Part shown: piece after piece, positions 26,596 to 35,467 of the stretch
How positions within the stretch are numbered: the stretch's first letter is position 1
How the letters are laid out: the number at the start of each line of letters is the position of its first letter
Origin: Lachnospiraceae bacterium
Lineage (GTDB): Bacteria; Bacillota; Clostridia; Lachnospirales; Lachnospiraceae
DNA length: 64,000 nucleotides
Reading direction: 5' to 3'
Assembly: GCA_910576125.1 (NCBI GenBank)
Contig: CAJTHM010000009.1
Span: forward strand, 1 to 64,000
The notes under the pieces: generated by a model
Databases searched by the model: none
Told to the model about the DNA's origin: nothing
What the model saw: only the letters and a program-made list of their open reading frames with translations
Made by a program: the position numbers and the translations under genes

Positions 26596-28524
26596 CTAAT
26601 CTTTCTGGTAAAAATCACACTCATATCCATCCGCCCGCAGCCGCAGCCCTTTGGCCCAGGGCGGCGTCCTGCCCATCTGTTCACAAACCGTAGGAAGGGA
26701 CATCTTCCTGTCCGCCTCAATGATGACCTCATCATGCACATGGGCCACAATCGAACAGTTCCGCAAAGTCCTCATGGCATAGCACAGGATATCCCGGCTG
26801 ACCGCCTGCACGATGTTCTCCACGAATTTAGGACCGTAGCTTTCCAGCCGCTCCCACTTCTTCGTGCCGCCCACGCCCATGTATGTGACGGACTCCCCGC
26901 CGAACTGGTTCTCCCCGATCCTTGGCTTCACATAGGCAAGCCGCCTCCCGGAGAAAAGCGTGATGAACAGCATCCCTCCCTGGTAATCAAAGCGGATGCC
27001 GTGCGTCTCCGTCCCCGCCCTCATTTTGATGCATTCCTTCACGGCACGGTCAACCGCCCACCAGAACTCCGTGATGCACGGGTTGGAATCCCTCCACGCC
27101 GACACCAGCGGCTGCAGCTCTTCCTCCGCAAGCCCCATCTCCAGCGCACCCATGGAGATCAGCGCGCCTACCGACCCACCGTATCCAAGGGCCAGCTCCG
27201 CTATCTTCCCTTTCTGCCGCAGATGCCCGTTCACGCCGTGCTTCTCCACCGGGACATGGAACATCTGGCTTGCCGATGCGCAGTAAATGTCACCGCCACC
27301 CTCGAACACTTTCAGCCGCCACCGCTCCCCGGCAATCCATGCAAGCACCCGCGCTTCTATCGCTGAAAAATCCGCCACAATGAACTTCCTGCCATCCTGA
27401 GGCACAAAAGCCGTGCGGATAAGTTCCGAAAGCACCTCCGGCACGGAATCATATAAAATTTCCAGTGCTTCAAAATCACCGCACCTCACAAGCTCCCTCG
27501 CCTGCGCCAAATCAGGCATTGTGTTTTTATACAGGTTTTGCAGCTGGATAATGCGCCCAGAGAACCGCCCCGTCCTGTTGGCACCATAGAAGGCAAACAT
27601 CCCGTGCGCACGGCTGTCCGCACACACCGCGTTCTCCATCGCCTGGTATTTCTTTACAGAAGATTTGGCCAGCTGCTGCCGGAGTGCCAAAACCTTCCGC
27701 AAAGGCTCCTCCGCATCTTTCATCAGCTCCGCTACAGCCTTTTTATCAAGGGAATCCGTTTCCACCCCATTCTCCGAAAGCCACTGCTTCATCTGCTGAA
27801 CGGAATTTGGGTTCTCCAGTCCTGTCAGTTCCTTCATTGCCGCCGACAATTCCGCCTTGGAACGCCCGTCTATGGCAATCGCATTCCTGACCATATCCAT
27901 ATCCACACCGATGCCCCGGTCGTTGATCTCCTGGTCCTGCCGGTATTCCTCCCACACAAAATCCGGCACGGGGAATTTGGCAAGCCTCTGCTGTATCTGC
28001 ATCTCCGCTTCCACGTCACGGAGGTTGTATGCCTTGAACCGCTCCCACTTTTCCCTGTCATGCTCCGGCAGGTTCCGCGTCCGGCCGCCGTTCGCTTTGG
28101 TCTGCTTGCAAGGGACACAGAAATACCGGATCAGCTCCTTCCCCTCAGACAGCTTCTGCTTCTCCAGCCCAAGCACCGCGCCTACATCCTCCAATGACCG
28201 CGGAAGGCCAAGGTAAGCCGCCCACACCATCGTACAGCGCCAGTTTTCCGGCTCAAACCATGTGCCGAAATAATTTGACAGACAGACACGCTCAAAATTG
28301 TTATTGTAGCTCCACTTGATGACAGAATCATCCGAGAGCGCCGCCACGATATCCGCTGGAATCTCCTCCCCCTGGCATAAGTCAACCACATGCACATCCC
28401 CACCATCCACGCTGTATCCGAACAGAAGGATGTCAAAATCCGGGGATGAGGCATACCGGTAAACGCCGCATTTGGATAAATCCACAGACGAAAACGACTC
28501 TATGTCAATATTGATAGACTCCAC
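26596..28524 (-). CDS. Phage DNA polymerase, family A
   Basis: A 642-residue polymerase I-type replicase. The N-terminus has a 3'-5' exonuclease-like start (INIDIESFSSVDLSKCGV). The polymerase domain shows motif A VADFSAIEARVLAWIAGE, the RTGRFSGRIIQLQNL segment, a helix-O-like KGKIAELALGYGGSVGAL and motif C IVAHVHDEVIIEAD. GTG 28524 is used because AAAGGAG lies nine bases upstream; GTG 28530 is too close to that site. It stands between DUF2815 and the small Cys-rich gene. Confidence 0.95.
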   Translation of the reverse strand: MESINIDIESFSSVDLSKCGVYRYASSPDFDILLFGYSVDGGDVHVVDLCQGEEIPADIVAALSDDSVIKWSYNNNFERVCLSNYFGTWFEPENWRCTMVWAAYLGLPRSLEDVGAVLGLEKQKLSEGKELIRYFCVPCKQTKANGGRTRNLPEHDREKWERFKAYNLRDVEAEMQIQQRLAKFPVPDFVWEEYRQDQEINDRGIGVDMDMVRNAIAIDGRSKAELSAAMKELTGLENPNSVQQMKQWLSENGVETDSLDKKAVAELMKDAEEPLRKVLALRQQLAKSSVKKYQAMENAVCADSRAHGMFAFYGANRTGRFSGRIIQLQNLYKNTMPDLAQARELVRCGDFEALEILYDSVPEVLSELIRTAFVPQDGRKFIVADFSAIEARVLAWIAGERWRLKVFEGGGDIYCASASQMFHVPVEKHGVNGHLRQKGKIAELALGYGGSVGALISMGALEMGLAEEELQPLVSAWRDSNPCITEFWWAVDRAVKECIKMRAGTETHGIRFDYQGGMLFITLFSGRRLAYVKPRIGENQFGGESVTYMGVGGTKKWERLESYGPKFVENIVQAVSRDILCYAMRTLRNCSIVAHVHDEVIIEADRKMSLPTVCEQMGRTPPWAKGLRLRADGYECDFYQKD

Positions 28525-28616
28525 TCCCACCAGCTCCTTTCACCGCCTTAAGGGCAGCAGGGAAAAGGCAGATGCCCGTTCCCCGCCACCCGGCGGCCAT
28601 ATTTCTGTTTATCTGG

Positions 28617-29189
28617 TCATGACAGGAAATCCTCATCATCCCCGTCTCCGTCCGCAAAGTCATCCTCCGCACGTGACCTGCCGCCCAGCGGCTCCCCGTC
28701 ACGGAGCTTCTGCAGGTTGTTCAGCCCGCAGGCGATCCCTTTATTTCCGTTGGAATTGAAAGCATAGAAATTGATGCTCGCCCTGCCATATACGCCGCTG
28801 TATACCTCGGAATGGTCAAGAATCGGCTGGCGGTCTGCATCCACGATACCGGGAGCCGTGGAGCTGTTGGCATTGACAAAATAGGAATCCGCATAGGCTT
28901 CATCATCCGGGCGCTCCGTATCCCCGTCACGCAGCGGGGTCTTCAAGACGGAAAGCGCCGGGACGCTCCTGCCGTTTCCTTTCAGTTTCGCCTCACCCTC
29001 ACGGTATGCCGCCTCAATCGCCGCCTCGATCTTTGCAATGGTCTTCTTATCCGACTTCGGGATGATGAGCGACACGGAGAACTTAGGCGTGCCTCCATTG
29101 ATTGATTTTGCTTCCCATGCGTTGCAGTAGCTCCACCGGGTATCAGGTCCAGTAATCACTTTTGTTGGATTGTTGACTGTATTTGACAT
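28617..29189 (-). CDS. DUF2815 protein, probable single-strand DNA-binding protein
   Basis: A 190-residue DUF2815 protein. Typical features are RWSYCNAWEAKSINGGTPKF, SVSLIIPKSDKKTIAKIEAA, YGRASINFYAFNSNGNKGIA, and an acidic C-terminal tail (EDDFADGDGDDEDFLS), which is common in phage SSB proteins. It is likely to coat single-stranded DNA for the neighbouring polymerase and DUF2800 nuclease; the SSB role is inferred from family fold predictions and context. AGGAGG precedes ATG 29189. Confidence 0.92.
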   Translation of the reverse strand: MSNTVNNPTKVITGPDTRWSYCNAWEAKSINGGTPKFSVSLIIPKSDKKTIAKIEAAIEAAYREGEAKLKGNGRSVPALSVLKTPLRDGDTERPDDEAYADSYFVNANSSTAPGIVDADRQPILDHSEVYSGVYGRASINFYAFNSNGNKGIACGLNNLQKLRDGEPLGGRSRAEDDFADGDGDDEDFLS

Positions 29190-29201
29190 ATGATTTTCCT
29201 C

Positions 29202-30323
29202 CTAATCTTCTTTGAAATCTTCCTGTGCCGTATTCAGTTCCGGCCTCTTGTCGCTCTCAAGCACCAGGGCCGGCTTGCCCTGCGGCTTCTCCACAAGCCC
29301 CTTTAAAATCTCCGCAAATTTCTTCTTGCCCAGCAGCTTCTCCATGGCCGTGATGCCTAACAGCTTCGGCTCATATGGGTCATATCCCGCTTTCGATACG
29401 GTATCCGCCACCGCCTTTTCATCGGTGTACTTCCGGTTGGACCTTCCGGCCACCACCTTGAACCCGGCATACTTCACGCCGGAGAGCGCCTGCTGCAATG
29501 CAAATTCCTTCACATCCGCCGCCCATGCCGCCAGCTCATCCGCTTTCACGAGGATCGCCGCGATCTCGTCATCCTCCAGCGTTGCGGGCATCTCAAAATC
29601 GTACTTCGCAAGCTCCAGGTTGTACTCCGCCCGCTTCCTGCAGACCGCCTTCGCCTTGCAGAACCGGCAGTGCTCCCCAGCACAGAACTCCCCCTCCCCG
29701 GCGTAGGCCAGCTTTGCCTTCTCCTTAAGCTCGCCCTCCGCCCACCGGAGCAGTTCCTCCTTCGCCATGACGCACACGCTCACATTCTCCCGGCGCGGCT
29801 GATAGATCGCCATGCGGACAGTGTCAATATCATAGATGCCGTCAAACAGCTCCAGCGCGCCCAGGGCATACAGCATCATCTGGGGGTTCCCATCCGCAGA
29901 GACCTCCACGCCGGTGCCGTGCTTGTAATCGATGATGTAGAGCGTCCCGTCCGCGATTATCAGGCAGTCTCCTGTGCCGAACCCCTCCTCCACAAAACGG
30001 GAGAAGTCCAGCCGCTGCTCGATCAGCACCGCCGGGTCTTTACAAGACTTCTTTGCCTCCTCCACCAGCGAAAGGACATACTCCGCATACCCGCAGGCGC
30101 ATTCCTCCATCTCCTCGTCATAGAAGGAAAGCCCCTCTGTCGGGTCTGTGGTCTCCATGCCCAGCAGGGCTTTCAACTTGTGCTCGCATAGGCTGTGGGC
30201 ATCCGTGCCCTGCTGTGCGTATTCGCTGCCCGTGTCCTCATAACCCTCGCAGAGCCTTGCCGACGGCGGGCAGGCAAGCCACCGGTGGCTGGAAGACGCG
30301 GACAATAAAGCGTGCCTACCCAT
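29202..30323 (-). CDS. DUF2800 nuclease, Cas4/RecB-like
   Basis: A 373-residue protein of the DUF2800 family with the PD-(D/E)xK fold. The early motif is SSSHRWLACPPSARLCEGYE, the active site region is FGTGDCLIIADGTLYIIDYK (D and D-x-K), and CRFCKAKAVCRKRA with an upstream Cys could hold a 4Fe-4S cluster as in Cas4/AddB. It probably acts as a recombination exonuclease together with the DUF2815 protein. ATG 30323 follows GGAGG by seven bases; its ATG overlaps the stop of the preceding gene. Confidence 0.92.
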   Translation of the reverse strand: MGRHALLSASSSHRWLACPPSARLCEGYEDTGSEYAQQGTDAHSLCEHKLKALLGMETTDPTEGLSFYDEEMEECACGYAEYVLSLVEEAKKSCKDPAVLIEQRLDFSRFVEEGFGTGDCLIIADGTLYIIDYKHGTGVEVSADGNPQMMLYALGALELFDGIYDIDTVRMAIYQPRRENVSVCVMAKEELLRWAEGELKEKAKLAYAGEGEFCAGEHCRFCKAKAVCRKRAEYNLELAKYDFEMPATLEDDEIAAILVKADELAAWAADVKEFALQQALSGVKYAGFKVVAGRSNRKYTDEKAVADTVSKAGYDPYEPKLLGITAMEKLLGKKKFAEILKGLVEKPQGKPALVLESDKRPELNTAQEDFKED

Positions 30324-30676
30324 CACAGCACCTCCACATCCGCAACCAGGGCCGCATACTCCGAAGGATCGATCCCGGACAGCTTATCCGCCCCATGCTT
30401 TGCAAGCAGCTCCCTGACCTGTGCCGTGAAGCCCGCCCTGGACTTCTCCGCCAGGAGCGCCCTGACTTCCGTGAGGGAATACTGCTTCTCCGGTCCCTGC
30501 TCCTCCTGCCCGGACGCTTTCCCCGCAGATTCCTTCTTCCCCGGCTTCTCCACGGCTTCCTTCTTTTCGCCTGAGCCGGACAGAACCTCTGCCAGTTCCT
30601 CCGCGATGCACACCAGGCTCTCCCCGCACTTTTTCAGTTCCCTGAGCACCCTGTCCAGTTCACTCATCTTTGACAT
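30323..30676 (-). CDS. Small phage replication-block protein
   Basis: A 117-residue, very charged protein. A Lys/Glu/Gly-rich, probably disordered middle (GSGEKKEAVEKPGKKESAG) links two helical ends (ELDRVLRELKKCGESLVCIA and YSLTEVRALLAEKSRAGFTA). Proteins of this build are found before DUF2800 in many Clostridia phages and have no known function. ATG 30676 is nine bases after GGAAGGAGG. It overlaps both neighbours by a few bases. Confidence 0.75.
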   Translation of the reverse strand: MSKMSELDRVLRELKKCGESLVCIAEELAEVLSGSGEKKEAVEKPGKKESAGKASGQEEQGPEKQYSLTEVRALLAEKSRAGFTAQVRELLAKHGADKLSGIDPSEYAALVADVEVL

Positions 30677-30879
30677 GCCGCGCACCCTCCTTCCCTGACC
30701 TCCCTGATGTCAACCGATTCCACTGTCTGCCCCGGCGCTAAAAGGTACACCTGGGTGAAATCCCCGAACAGGAACCTCACAAGCCTTGCCGGGAGCTTCA
30801 TATCCGCGCCCTTCAGCACGTTCCTCTTCCTGCCGCCGGAATCCGAAACATTGATGACGACCTTGTGTCTTAATGCCAT
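30664..30879 (-). CDS. Hypothetical phage early protein
   Basis: A 71-residue protein, MALRHKVVINVSDSGG onwards, with beta-strand-like segments (RLVRFLFGDFTQVYLLAPGQ, VESVDIREV) and two late cysteines. GAGAGG lies eight bases before ATG 30879; another ATG at 30885 is possible. It overlaps the following gene by 13 bases. No family is recognised; the position suggests an accessory in the replication transcript. Confidence 0.65.
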   Translation of the reverse strand: MALRHKVVINVSDSGGRKRNVLKGADMKLPARLVRFLFGDFTQVYLLAPGQTVESVDIREVREGGCAACQR

Positions 30880-30957
30880 CGCCATTACCTCTCTTTCTGT
30901 GGGAATCTCCTTCCCCACACACCCCAGTCCGCAGAAAGCAGTGCTTTTAAAACCATT

Positions 30958-31521
30958 TCAGAAATTTTTTTCAAGTTTTTTCAGGCATTCCTTTTTCAGG
31001 GCGGCTTCCAGCTTTTTCAGCCTCTTGCTGACCGCCATCTGGGAGATCCCGAACTCCTTCGCAATCTCCGCCTGGACGGCATCCTCCATGTAATACCTCT
31101 GGTAAAGCCTCTGCGAATCCCCATCCATTTCCTCCACGCACTCATGCAGGAGCTCCTTCAGCGGGTCTGCCTCTTCCTGCGTCGCCCTGTCCACTGCCTC
31201 CTTCATATACCGGCTGTCATCCGCCATGCCGCTGCCGTCCTCCCCCGTAAGGCTGTCCAGCGACAGCACCCAGTTCTTCGGCGGCTCCTCATCCGGATGC
31301 CGCTCCCTCCACTGCCTGGCCGCCTCCTCCTGCCATTTCTGGATGCCCGGCTTCCCTGTACTCAGGTTGTTCCTGACCTCGCTGTCATCCATCCGGTGCA
31401 GCAGGCTGACCGTCTCCGCCCCGTACTCTTCCGCGCTGATGCGGAACTTCTCCCCCGTCACGGACTCATAGCAATAGCTGACCCTCCGGCTCATGGGCGT
31501 CTTCCTGAACCTCATCTTCAT
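30958..31521 (-). CDS. Sigma factor-like transcription regulator
   Basis: A 187-residue protein whose last ~75 residues form a sigma-70 region 4-type helix-turn-helix: LYQRYYMEDAVQAEIAKEFG then ISQMAVSKRLKKLEAALKK. The N-terminal half (VSYCYESVTGEKFRISAEEY) is not conserved in housekeeping sigma factors. It may direct RNA polymerase to phage genes. ATG 31521 follows GGAGG by six bases; the frame runs on to 31770 but the extension is a Cys-rich read-through of non-coding sequence. It is the first gene after the hairpin at 31820. Confidence 0.85.
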   Translation of the reverse strand: MKMRFRKTPMSRRVSYCYESVTGEKFRISAEEYGAETVSLLHRMDDSEVRNNLSTGKPGIQKWQEEAARQWRERHPDEEPPKNWVLSLDSLTGEDGSGMADDSRYMKEAVDRATQEEADPLKELLHECVEEMDGDSQRLYQRYYMEDAVQAEIAKEFGISQMAVSKRLKKLEAALKKECLKKLEKNF

Positions 31522-31819
31522 GTCCTGCCTCCTTCCCCGGCCAGGAGGCAGCAAAGGCAGGACAGGCTCATGATCCAGGCCATGGCATCCGCAGCACAGC
31601 ACAAAAAGAGCGCAGGAAAGCAGGGATGCCTGCATCCGGCTCCCCACAGCCGCCTTTATCGCGGCTGCAAGAAGCCCGGTATGTCGTATCCCGCCCCACT
31701 GCGCACATGCGGCCGGTATGAATTTTTTATCCCGGGTACCTCCCTGGATACCCATCAGGACGGACATCATCCGATATCCGCCCTGATCCGTAACCAGGCG
31801 CTTTCCATGGAAACAAAAA

Positions 31820-31892
31820 AAGCCGGAGCCATCCCCTGAAACAGGGAGAGTACAAAAATACTCTCTCTGCTGTCAGGATCATGGCTCCGGCG
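31820..31892 (-). terminator. Long two-armed hairpin terminator
   Basis: On the minus strand GCCGGAGCCAT pairs with ATGGCTCCGGC across ~50 bases and is followed by seven T. Inside, CCTGA/TCAGG and AGAGTA/TACTCT form a second stem with loop TTTTT, so almost the whole 73 bases are self-complementary. It lies in the gap 31522-31933, which otherwise holds no supported gene, between the repressor block and the sigma-like gene. Confidence 0.8.
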
Positions 31893-31933
31893 GTCGGTAA
31901 CTCAGTATATCGGATCCGGTTGCTCGGTAGCTC

Positions 31934-32119
31934 TTATCCTACTGCATTCTTTTCCAAAAACTCATTTATCTGCTTCTGTACGTCCTCAGAATCCACAAAG
32001 GCGCTCCCCTTTATGTTCTGGGTGAAATACCTGTGGATTACCCCTTTCTCGTCAGCCTCCACGTCAAAGACCCTCTGCTTCTTCGGTAGTTTCCGGTTAT
32101 AGATCGGTATATGCCACAT
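31934..32119 (-). CDS. Small hypothetical protein after the repressor
   Basis: A 61-residue protein, MWHIPIYNRKLPKKQRVFDV onwards, with a mixed alpha/beta appearance and a charged C-terminal helix (EDVQKQINEFLEKNAVG). AAGGAGG lies six bases before ATG 32119. It follows the XRE repressor by 15 bases and precedes the long terminator, so the two form a small unit. No family is recognised. Confidence 0.7.
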   Translation of the reverse strand: MWHIPIYNRKLPKKQRVFDVEADEKGVIHRYFTQNIKGSAFVDSEDVQKQINEFLEKNAVG

Positions 32120-32134
32120 ACTGTGCCTCCTTCC

Positions 32135-32926
32135 TTAATTGAACGGCAGTTCCTCGTCCCCGTCCATCATGTAAAGGTCAATGATGCCCTTCACTTCGTC
32201 ATTGATGCCAAGGTTGGAATCCGCATCAACGATCACTTTATACAGGTTCTGTATCTGCCTGGAAATCTCGCCGCATACAAAATCACTGCAGCCCAAAGGC
32301 TTTACGCTCCCCCCGTTAACCAGATAGACTTCAAACTGGTCATATCCTATTTCCATGTTTGCTATTTCATTATCCACCTTCATGATGTACAGCTCCGCAT
32401 CAGAAGGGGAAAGAGCCGCATGAAACCCATCTCCCGCAATCAGCGTATCCCCTTCCGGAAAAAACCTGCTGCAGTAGCATGGAGTCAGATAAAACTTGCC
32501 CTCTCCACCCGCCGGGGTTTCCGTTACCGTAAACAAAGGATGCCGCACATACGCCTCACCACTCAGGTCATAGCCGCATTCTAAATTCAAAAGCTGCTTT
32601 TTGGTCTCCTTCTCCCACTGCAATTCCCCAGACAGCGTTTTTTTTATGAGCCTGTCCAGAAATTTCAGCATGTACTTCTCGTTGGAGCTCAGCCCCTCAT
32701 ACTCCGAATAGACCAGCATATCAATGGTAACGCCCAGAACCCTGGCGACAGCCACCAGCAGCTCAATGCTCGGCGAGGACGTGTTCTCCTCCTTGTTCAG
32801 CTTGGACAGATACCCCGTGCTCACGTTCGCTTCTTTCTCTAGGTCCCCTATCTTGACACCCTTTTCTTTCGCAATGGCGTATATTGCGGACATACATCTT
32901 CTCTTATCGAACTCCATTTTCCCCAT
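32135..32926 (-). CDS. XRE-family repressor-like regulator
   Basis: A 263-residue DNA-binding protein. Residues ~10-70 are a helix-turn-helix domain (IYAIAKEKGVKIGDLEKEAN, VSTGYLSKLNKEENTSSPSI, LLVAVARVLGVTIDMLVYSE). The C-terminal ~150 residues are a sensor-like beta region (FFPEGDTLIAGDGFHAALSP) resembling the S24-like half of repressors, but I do not see a clear Ser-Lys protease pair. ATG 32926 follows AAAGGTGGT. It has its own promoter at 32949-32977 and is the best candidate for the lysogeny switch. Confidence 0.85.
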   Translation of the reverse strand: MGKMEFDKRRCMSAIYAIAKEKGVKIGDLEKEANVSTGYLSKLNKEENTSSPSIELLVAVARVLGVTIDMLVYSEYEGLSSNEKYMLKFLDRLIKKTLSGELQWEKETKKQLLNLECGYDLSGEAYVRHPLFTVTETPAGGEGKFYLTPCYCSRFFPEGDTLIAGDGFHAALSPSDAELYIMKVDNEIANMEIGYDQFEVYLVNGGSVKPLGCSDFVCGEISRQIQNLYKVIVDADSNLGINDEVKGIIDLYMMDGDEELPFN

Positions 32927-32948
32927 GCTCGCACCACCTTTCTCCACA

Positions 32949-32977
32949 AAAATACCACTTACTGGATTATTTGTCAA
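32949..32977 (-). promoter_or_regulatory. Sigma-A promoter of the XRE repressor gene
   Basis: On the minus strand TTGACA (32977-32972), a 17-base spacer and TATTTT (32954-32949). The spacing is ideal. It lies 22 bases before the repressor ATG, and the AT-rich ATAATTGAATTAT palindrome just upstream of the -35 could be an operator. Confidence 0.8.
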
Positions 32978-33076
32978 GTCTATATTTATAATTGAATTAT
33001 TATCCACGTTTGTGCTGCATAAATCCGACTCATATCCAATTACTCCAATTTATAAATTTTATCAGAATAAACTTCA

Positions 33077-33110
33077 AAAGGCACAGGATAGTAGAACCCC
33101 TGTGCCTTAT
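33077..33110 (-). terminator. Terminator closing the partition operon
   Basis: On the minus strand AAGGCACAGG, an 11-base loop, CCTGTGCCTTTT. The perfect 10-base stem and T run lie ten bases past the stop of the last gene of the SymE-ParA-ParB operon. The following stretch 32978-33076 is AT-rich and non-coding. Confidence 0.85.
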
Positions 33111-33119
33111 CCACGCCGC

Positions 33120-33443
33120 TCAACGCGCCTTTCCATTTGCCCTACTGGCCTCTTTCCGTCCGCCGCCGGCTCCGCCCTCCCTCACCTCAATCTGATACCT
33201 GTCATGCCCCTGTATGCTCTTCACCGCCTGCCGCAGGCTCCCCGCCCGGCCGTGCCTGTGGTATGGGTGGGATGCCCGGTGCTTGTGGAATATGATGCAG
33301 TTGCCCGGCTCCGGATACTCCGGGTTATGGATATACCAGACATGCCCGGTATTCTTCGACATGATGGTAACGTCATACGCATCCGCGCAGATGACCGAAA
33401 AATACGAACGGTCCAGGGACTCCAGCTCCTCCGTGCTAAACAT
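33120..33443 (-). CDS. Hypothetical protein in the partition operon
   Basis: A 107-residue protein, MFSTEELESLDRSYFSVICA onwards. The middle (TGHVWYIHNPEYPEPGNCII, FHKHRASHPYHRHGRAGSLR) is rich in histidine and aromatic residues, and the tail is basic. ATG 33443 follows GGGAGG by six bases. It overlaps the preceding small gene by eight bases and ends at the operon terminator. I do not recognise the family. Confidence 0.72.
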   Translation of the reverse strand: MFSTEELESLDRSYFSVICADAYDVTIMSKNTGHVWYIHNPEYPEPGNCIIFHKHRASHPYHRHGRAGSLRQAVKSIQGHDRYQIEVREGGAGGGRKEASRANGKAR

Positions 33444-33723
33444 CCGCAGCCTCCCTTCCAGCGCGCCCCATGTCAATCTTCCCCTTCAGGTAGGAATAGA
33501 AATTCCAGAGGTTAGCCGTGACCGGGAAGTCCCGCCTGTAGCAGAACCTCGTACAGTACCGCACCCCATGGCTGGCGCACCATCCGTAAATATCCTTCAT
33601 CACCATCCGCTCCCCGGCCATGATCCTCTCTTCCAGGAAGGAGAACCACCTGCGCTCCCTTTCATCCTTAAGCAGCAGGTAGAACCTCACATTGTAATAC
33701 CGTATGACCGCGACCATCCTCAT
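33436..33723 (-). CDS. Hypothetical protein downstream of ParB
   Basis: A 95-residue basic protein, MRMVAVIRYYNVRFYLLLKD onwards, ending in an Arg/Ala-rich stretch. It contains RYCTRFCYRRDFPVTANLWN, rich in aromatic and basic residues, which suggests nucleic-acid binding but no known fold. Its ATG overlaps the ParB stop by four bases, so it is translated with ParB. No family is recognised. Confidence 0.72.
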   Translation of the reverse strand: MRMVAVIRYYNVRFYLLLKDERERRWFSFLEERIMAGERMVMKDIYGWCASHGVRYCTRFCYRRDFPVTANLWNFYSYLKGKIDMGRAGREAADV

Positions 33724-34676
33724 GCCCCCTTCCCCTCAAAATACTGCTCCAGTGCCGCCTCCAGGATGCCCTGCACGTCCTTCGCCGCCACATTGGTGAA
33801 ATACCTGCTGTACAGCTTCGCGGGCAGCTTCACGCTCACCGGCTTCTCCGCATCCGTTTTCACCGGCCGGTCAACGCCCAGGATCTCCTGCGCCTTCCCC
33901 TCCGACAGGCTCCCCACCGCTTTCCGCAGCTCGCCCGCCTTGTCCGCTTTCAGCCGGATGCAGCTCTGGTCCATGACCTTCTTCACCGCCGCCTGCTCCT
34001 CCTCCGGCAGGTAGGACAACTCCACTGCCGACACCATGGTCAGGCTCCCGTCATCCAGCATGTCCTTGAACTCCGGGATGAGCTCCTTGCAACGGACATA
34101 CCTTGCGACATGCCGCCCGGTCAGCCCCAGCTCCTTCCCCAAAAGCTCCCGGCTCTTCGCCTGCTGGTGGACATCATGTCCACCGCCCCCATTAAGCGCC
34201 TGCAGCTCCGTCAGTATCTCCTCCCGCTTCTTCGTGCCGCAGACCTTGTCATAGCGCTCCGCCAGGACCGCGATTCGTTCCGATATGCTCAGGTCATTGA
34301 AGGAGCGCTGGAGCATGTTGGTCTCTATCACATACACATACGCCTCTGCATCCGGCAGCCCCTCTTTCACAATGGCCGGTATCTCCTTAAGCCCCGCAAG
34401 CCTGGCCGCATTCAGCCGGTTATGCCCAGCCAGCATCTCATATCCCCCGGGAGCCGTGCGGACAATGGCCGGGACCAGGACGCCATGCTCACGGACGCTC
34501 TCCACCATGTCATCCAGCCGCTCCCCCTCATACAGATGGAACGGATGGTCACGGAACGGCTTTATGCCCTCCACCGGGAGCATCTGCACCCCCTTCCCCG
34601 CTGCCGCAGGCTCCCCGCCTGTCAGCATGTCCACGGCATCATTGAACACTTTCCTTTTCGGTGCATTAGCTTTCAT
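33720..34676 (-). CDS. parB: ParB-type partition protein
   Basis: A 318-residue ParB/RepB/Spo0J-type protein. The N-terminal CTPase/nuclease-like domain has PVEGIKPFRDHPFHLYEGER and GYEMLAGHNRLNAARLAGLK. The central helix-turn-helix is SRELLGKELGLTGRHVARYV, and the C-terminus carries a short coiled region. It should bind centromere-like sites and work with the adjacent ParA. GGAGGT lies eight bases before ATG 34676, which falls inside the end of parA. Partition genes on a phage genome suggest a plasmid-like state at some stage. Confidence 0.93.
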   Translation of the reverse strand: MKANAPKRKVFNDAVDMLTGGEPAAAGKGVQMLPVEGIKPFRDHPFHLYEGERLDDMVESVREHGVLVPAIVRTAPGGYEMLAGHNRLNAARLAGLKEIPAIVKEGLPDAEAYVYVIETNMLQRSFNDLSISERIAVLAERYDKVCGTKKREEILTELQALNGGGGHDVHQQAKSRELLGKELGLTGRHVARYVRCKELIPEFKDMLDDGSLTMVSAVELSYLPEEEQAAVKKVMDQSCIRLKADKAGELRKAVGSLSEGKAQEILGVDRPVKTDAEKPVSVKLPAKLYSRYFTNVAAKDVQGILEAALEQYFEGKGA

Positions 34677-35451
34677 CTGTGATTACCTCCTTCGCCAGAT
34701 TCTGGTATGCCGCACATGCCCCGCTCTCCGGTGCATACTCCAAAAGCGGCTTGCTGTAATAGACGGACTCCCCCACCTTGACGGTGCTCGGTATCCTGCT
34801 CCCAAATATCCGTATCTGCCCCTGGAATGTCTCCGCCACCTGTTCCGTGATGACCTTGCAGAGATTCGTCCTCGCATCGCACATGGTCAGCAGGATGCCC
34901 TCCACCTGCAGGGCAGGGTTGATGCGGCTCCTGATCTTACCTACTGTTTTTAGGAAGTCCTGCAGCCCCATCATCGCCAGGAGCTGGGGATTGACAGTGA
35001 TGATCACTCCGTCAGCCGCCGAAAGCGCATTGATGGTCAGGCTCCCCAGCGAAGGGCAGGTATCCACCAGTATGTAATCATATCTTTCCTTCAAAGGCTC
35101 CAGAATCCCGGACAGCATCCGCTCCGCCCCCATTTCCAGCCTCAGCTTCGCTTCCACCACGGACAGCATGATGGATGACGGGATGAAGTCCACGCCGTTC
35201 CTGCTCTGGATATACTCCGATGCATCAGGGATCTCTTCGTCCTCAATCCTGTGCATCATCAGATGCCCGACTGTCACCGGCACCGCCGCCGTGTCCTCAA
35301 TCCCGAAACAGGTGGAGAGGTTCGCCTGGCTGTCAAAATCAACAGCCAGAACCTTCTTCCCTTCCTTTGCCAGTGCATATGCGAGATTGAACGTTGATGT
35401 GGTCTTCGCCACGCCGCCCTTCTCCGAACCTAATATTATGATCTTTCCCAT
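34666..35451 (-). CDS. parA: ParA-type partition ATPase
   Basis: A 261-residue ParA/Soj ATPase. The deviant Walker A is ILGSEKGGVAKTTSTFNLAY, the switch region is KVLAVDFDSQANLSTCFGIE, and Walker B is YDYILVDTCPSLGSLTINAL. ATG 35451 follows GAGAGGAG; the frame open to 35535 has no ribosome site. It would drive segregation together with ParB, which overlaps its 3' end by 11 bases. The SymE-like gene lies 16 bases upstream in the same transcript. Confidence 0.95.
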   Translation of the reverse strand: MGKIIILGSEKGGVAKTTSTFNLAYALAKEGKKVLAVDFDSQANLSTCFGIEDTAAVPVTVGHLMMHRIEDEEIPDASEYIQSRNGVDFIPSSIMLSVVEAKLRLEMGAERMLSGILEPLKERYDYILVDTCPSLGSLTINALSAADGVIITVNPQLLAMMGLQDFLKTVGKIRSRINPALQVEGILLTMCDARTNLCKVITEQVAETFQGQIRIFGSRIPSTVKVGESVYYSKPLLEYAPESGACAAYQNLAKEVITDES

Positions 35452-35467
35452 ATTTTCTTCTCCTCTC

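Noticed and set aside
31521..31770. Longer N-terminus for the sigma-like protein
   Set aside because: The extension is Cys/Leu-rich and lacks a ribosome site, while ATG 31521 has GGAGG at the right distance.
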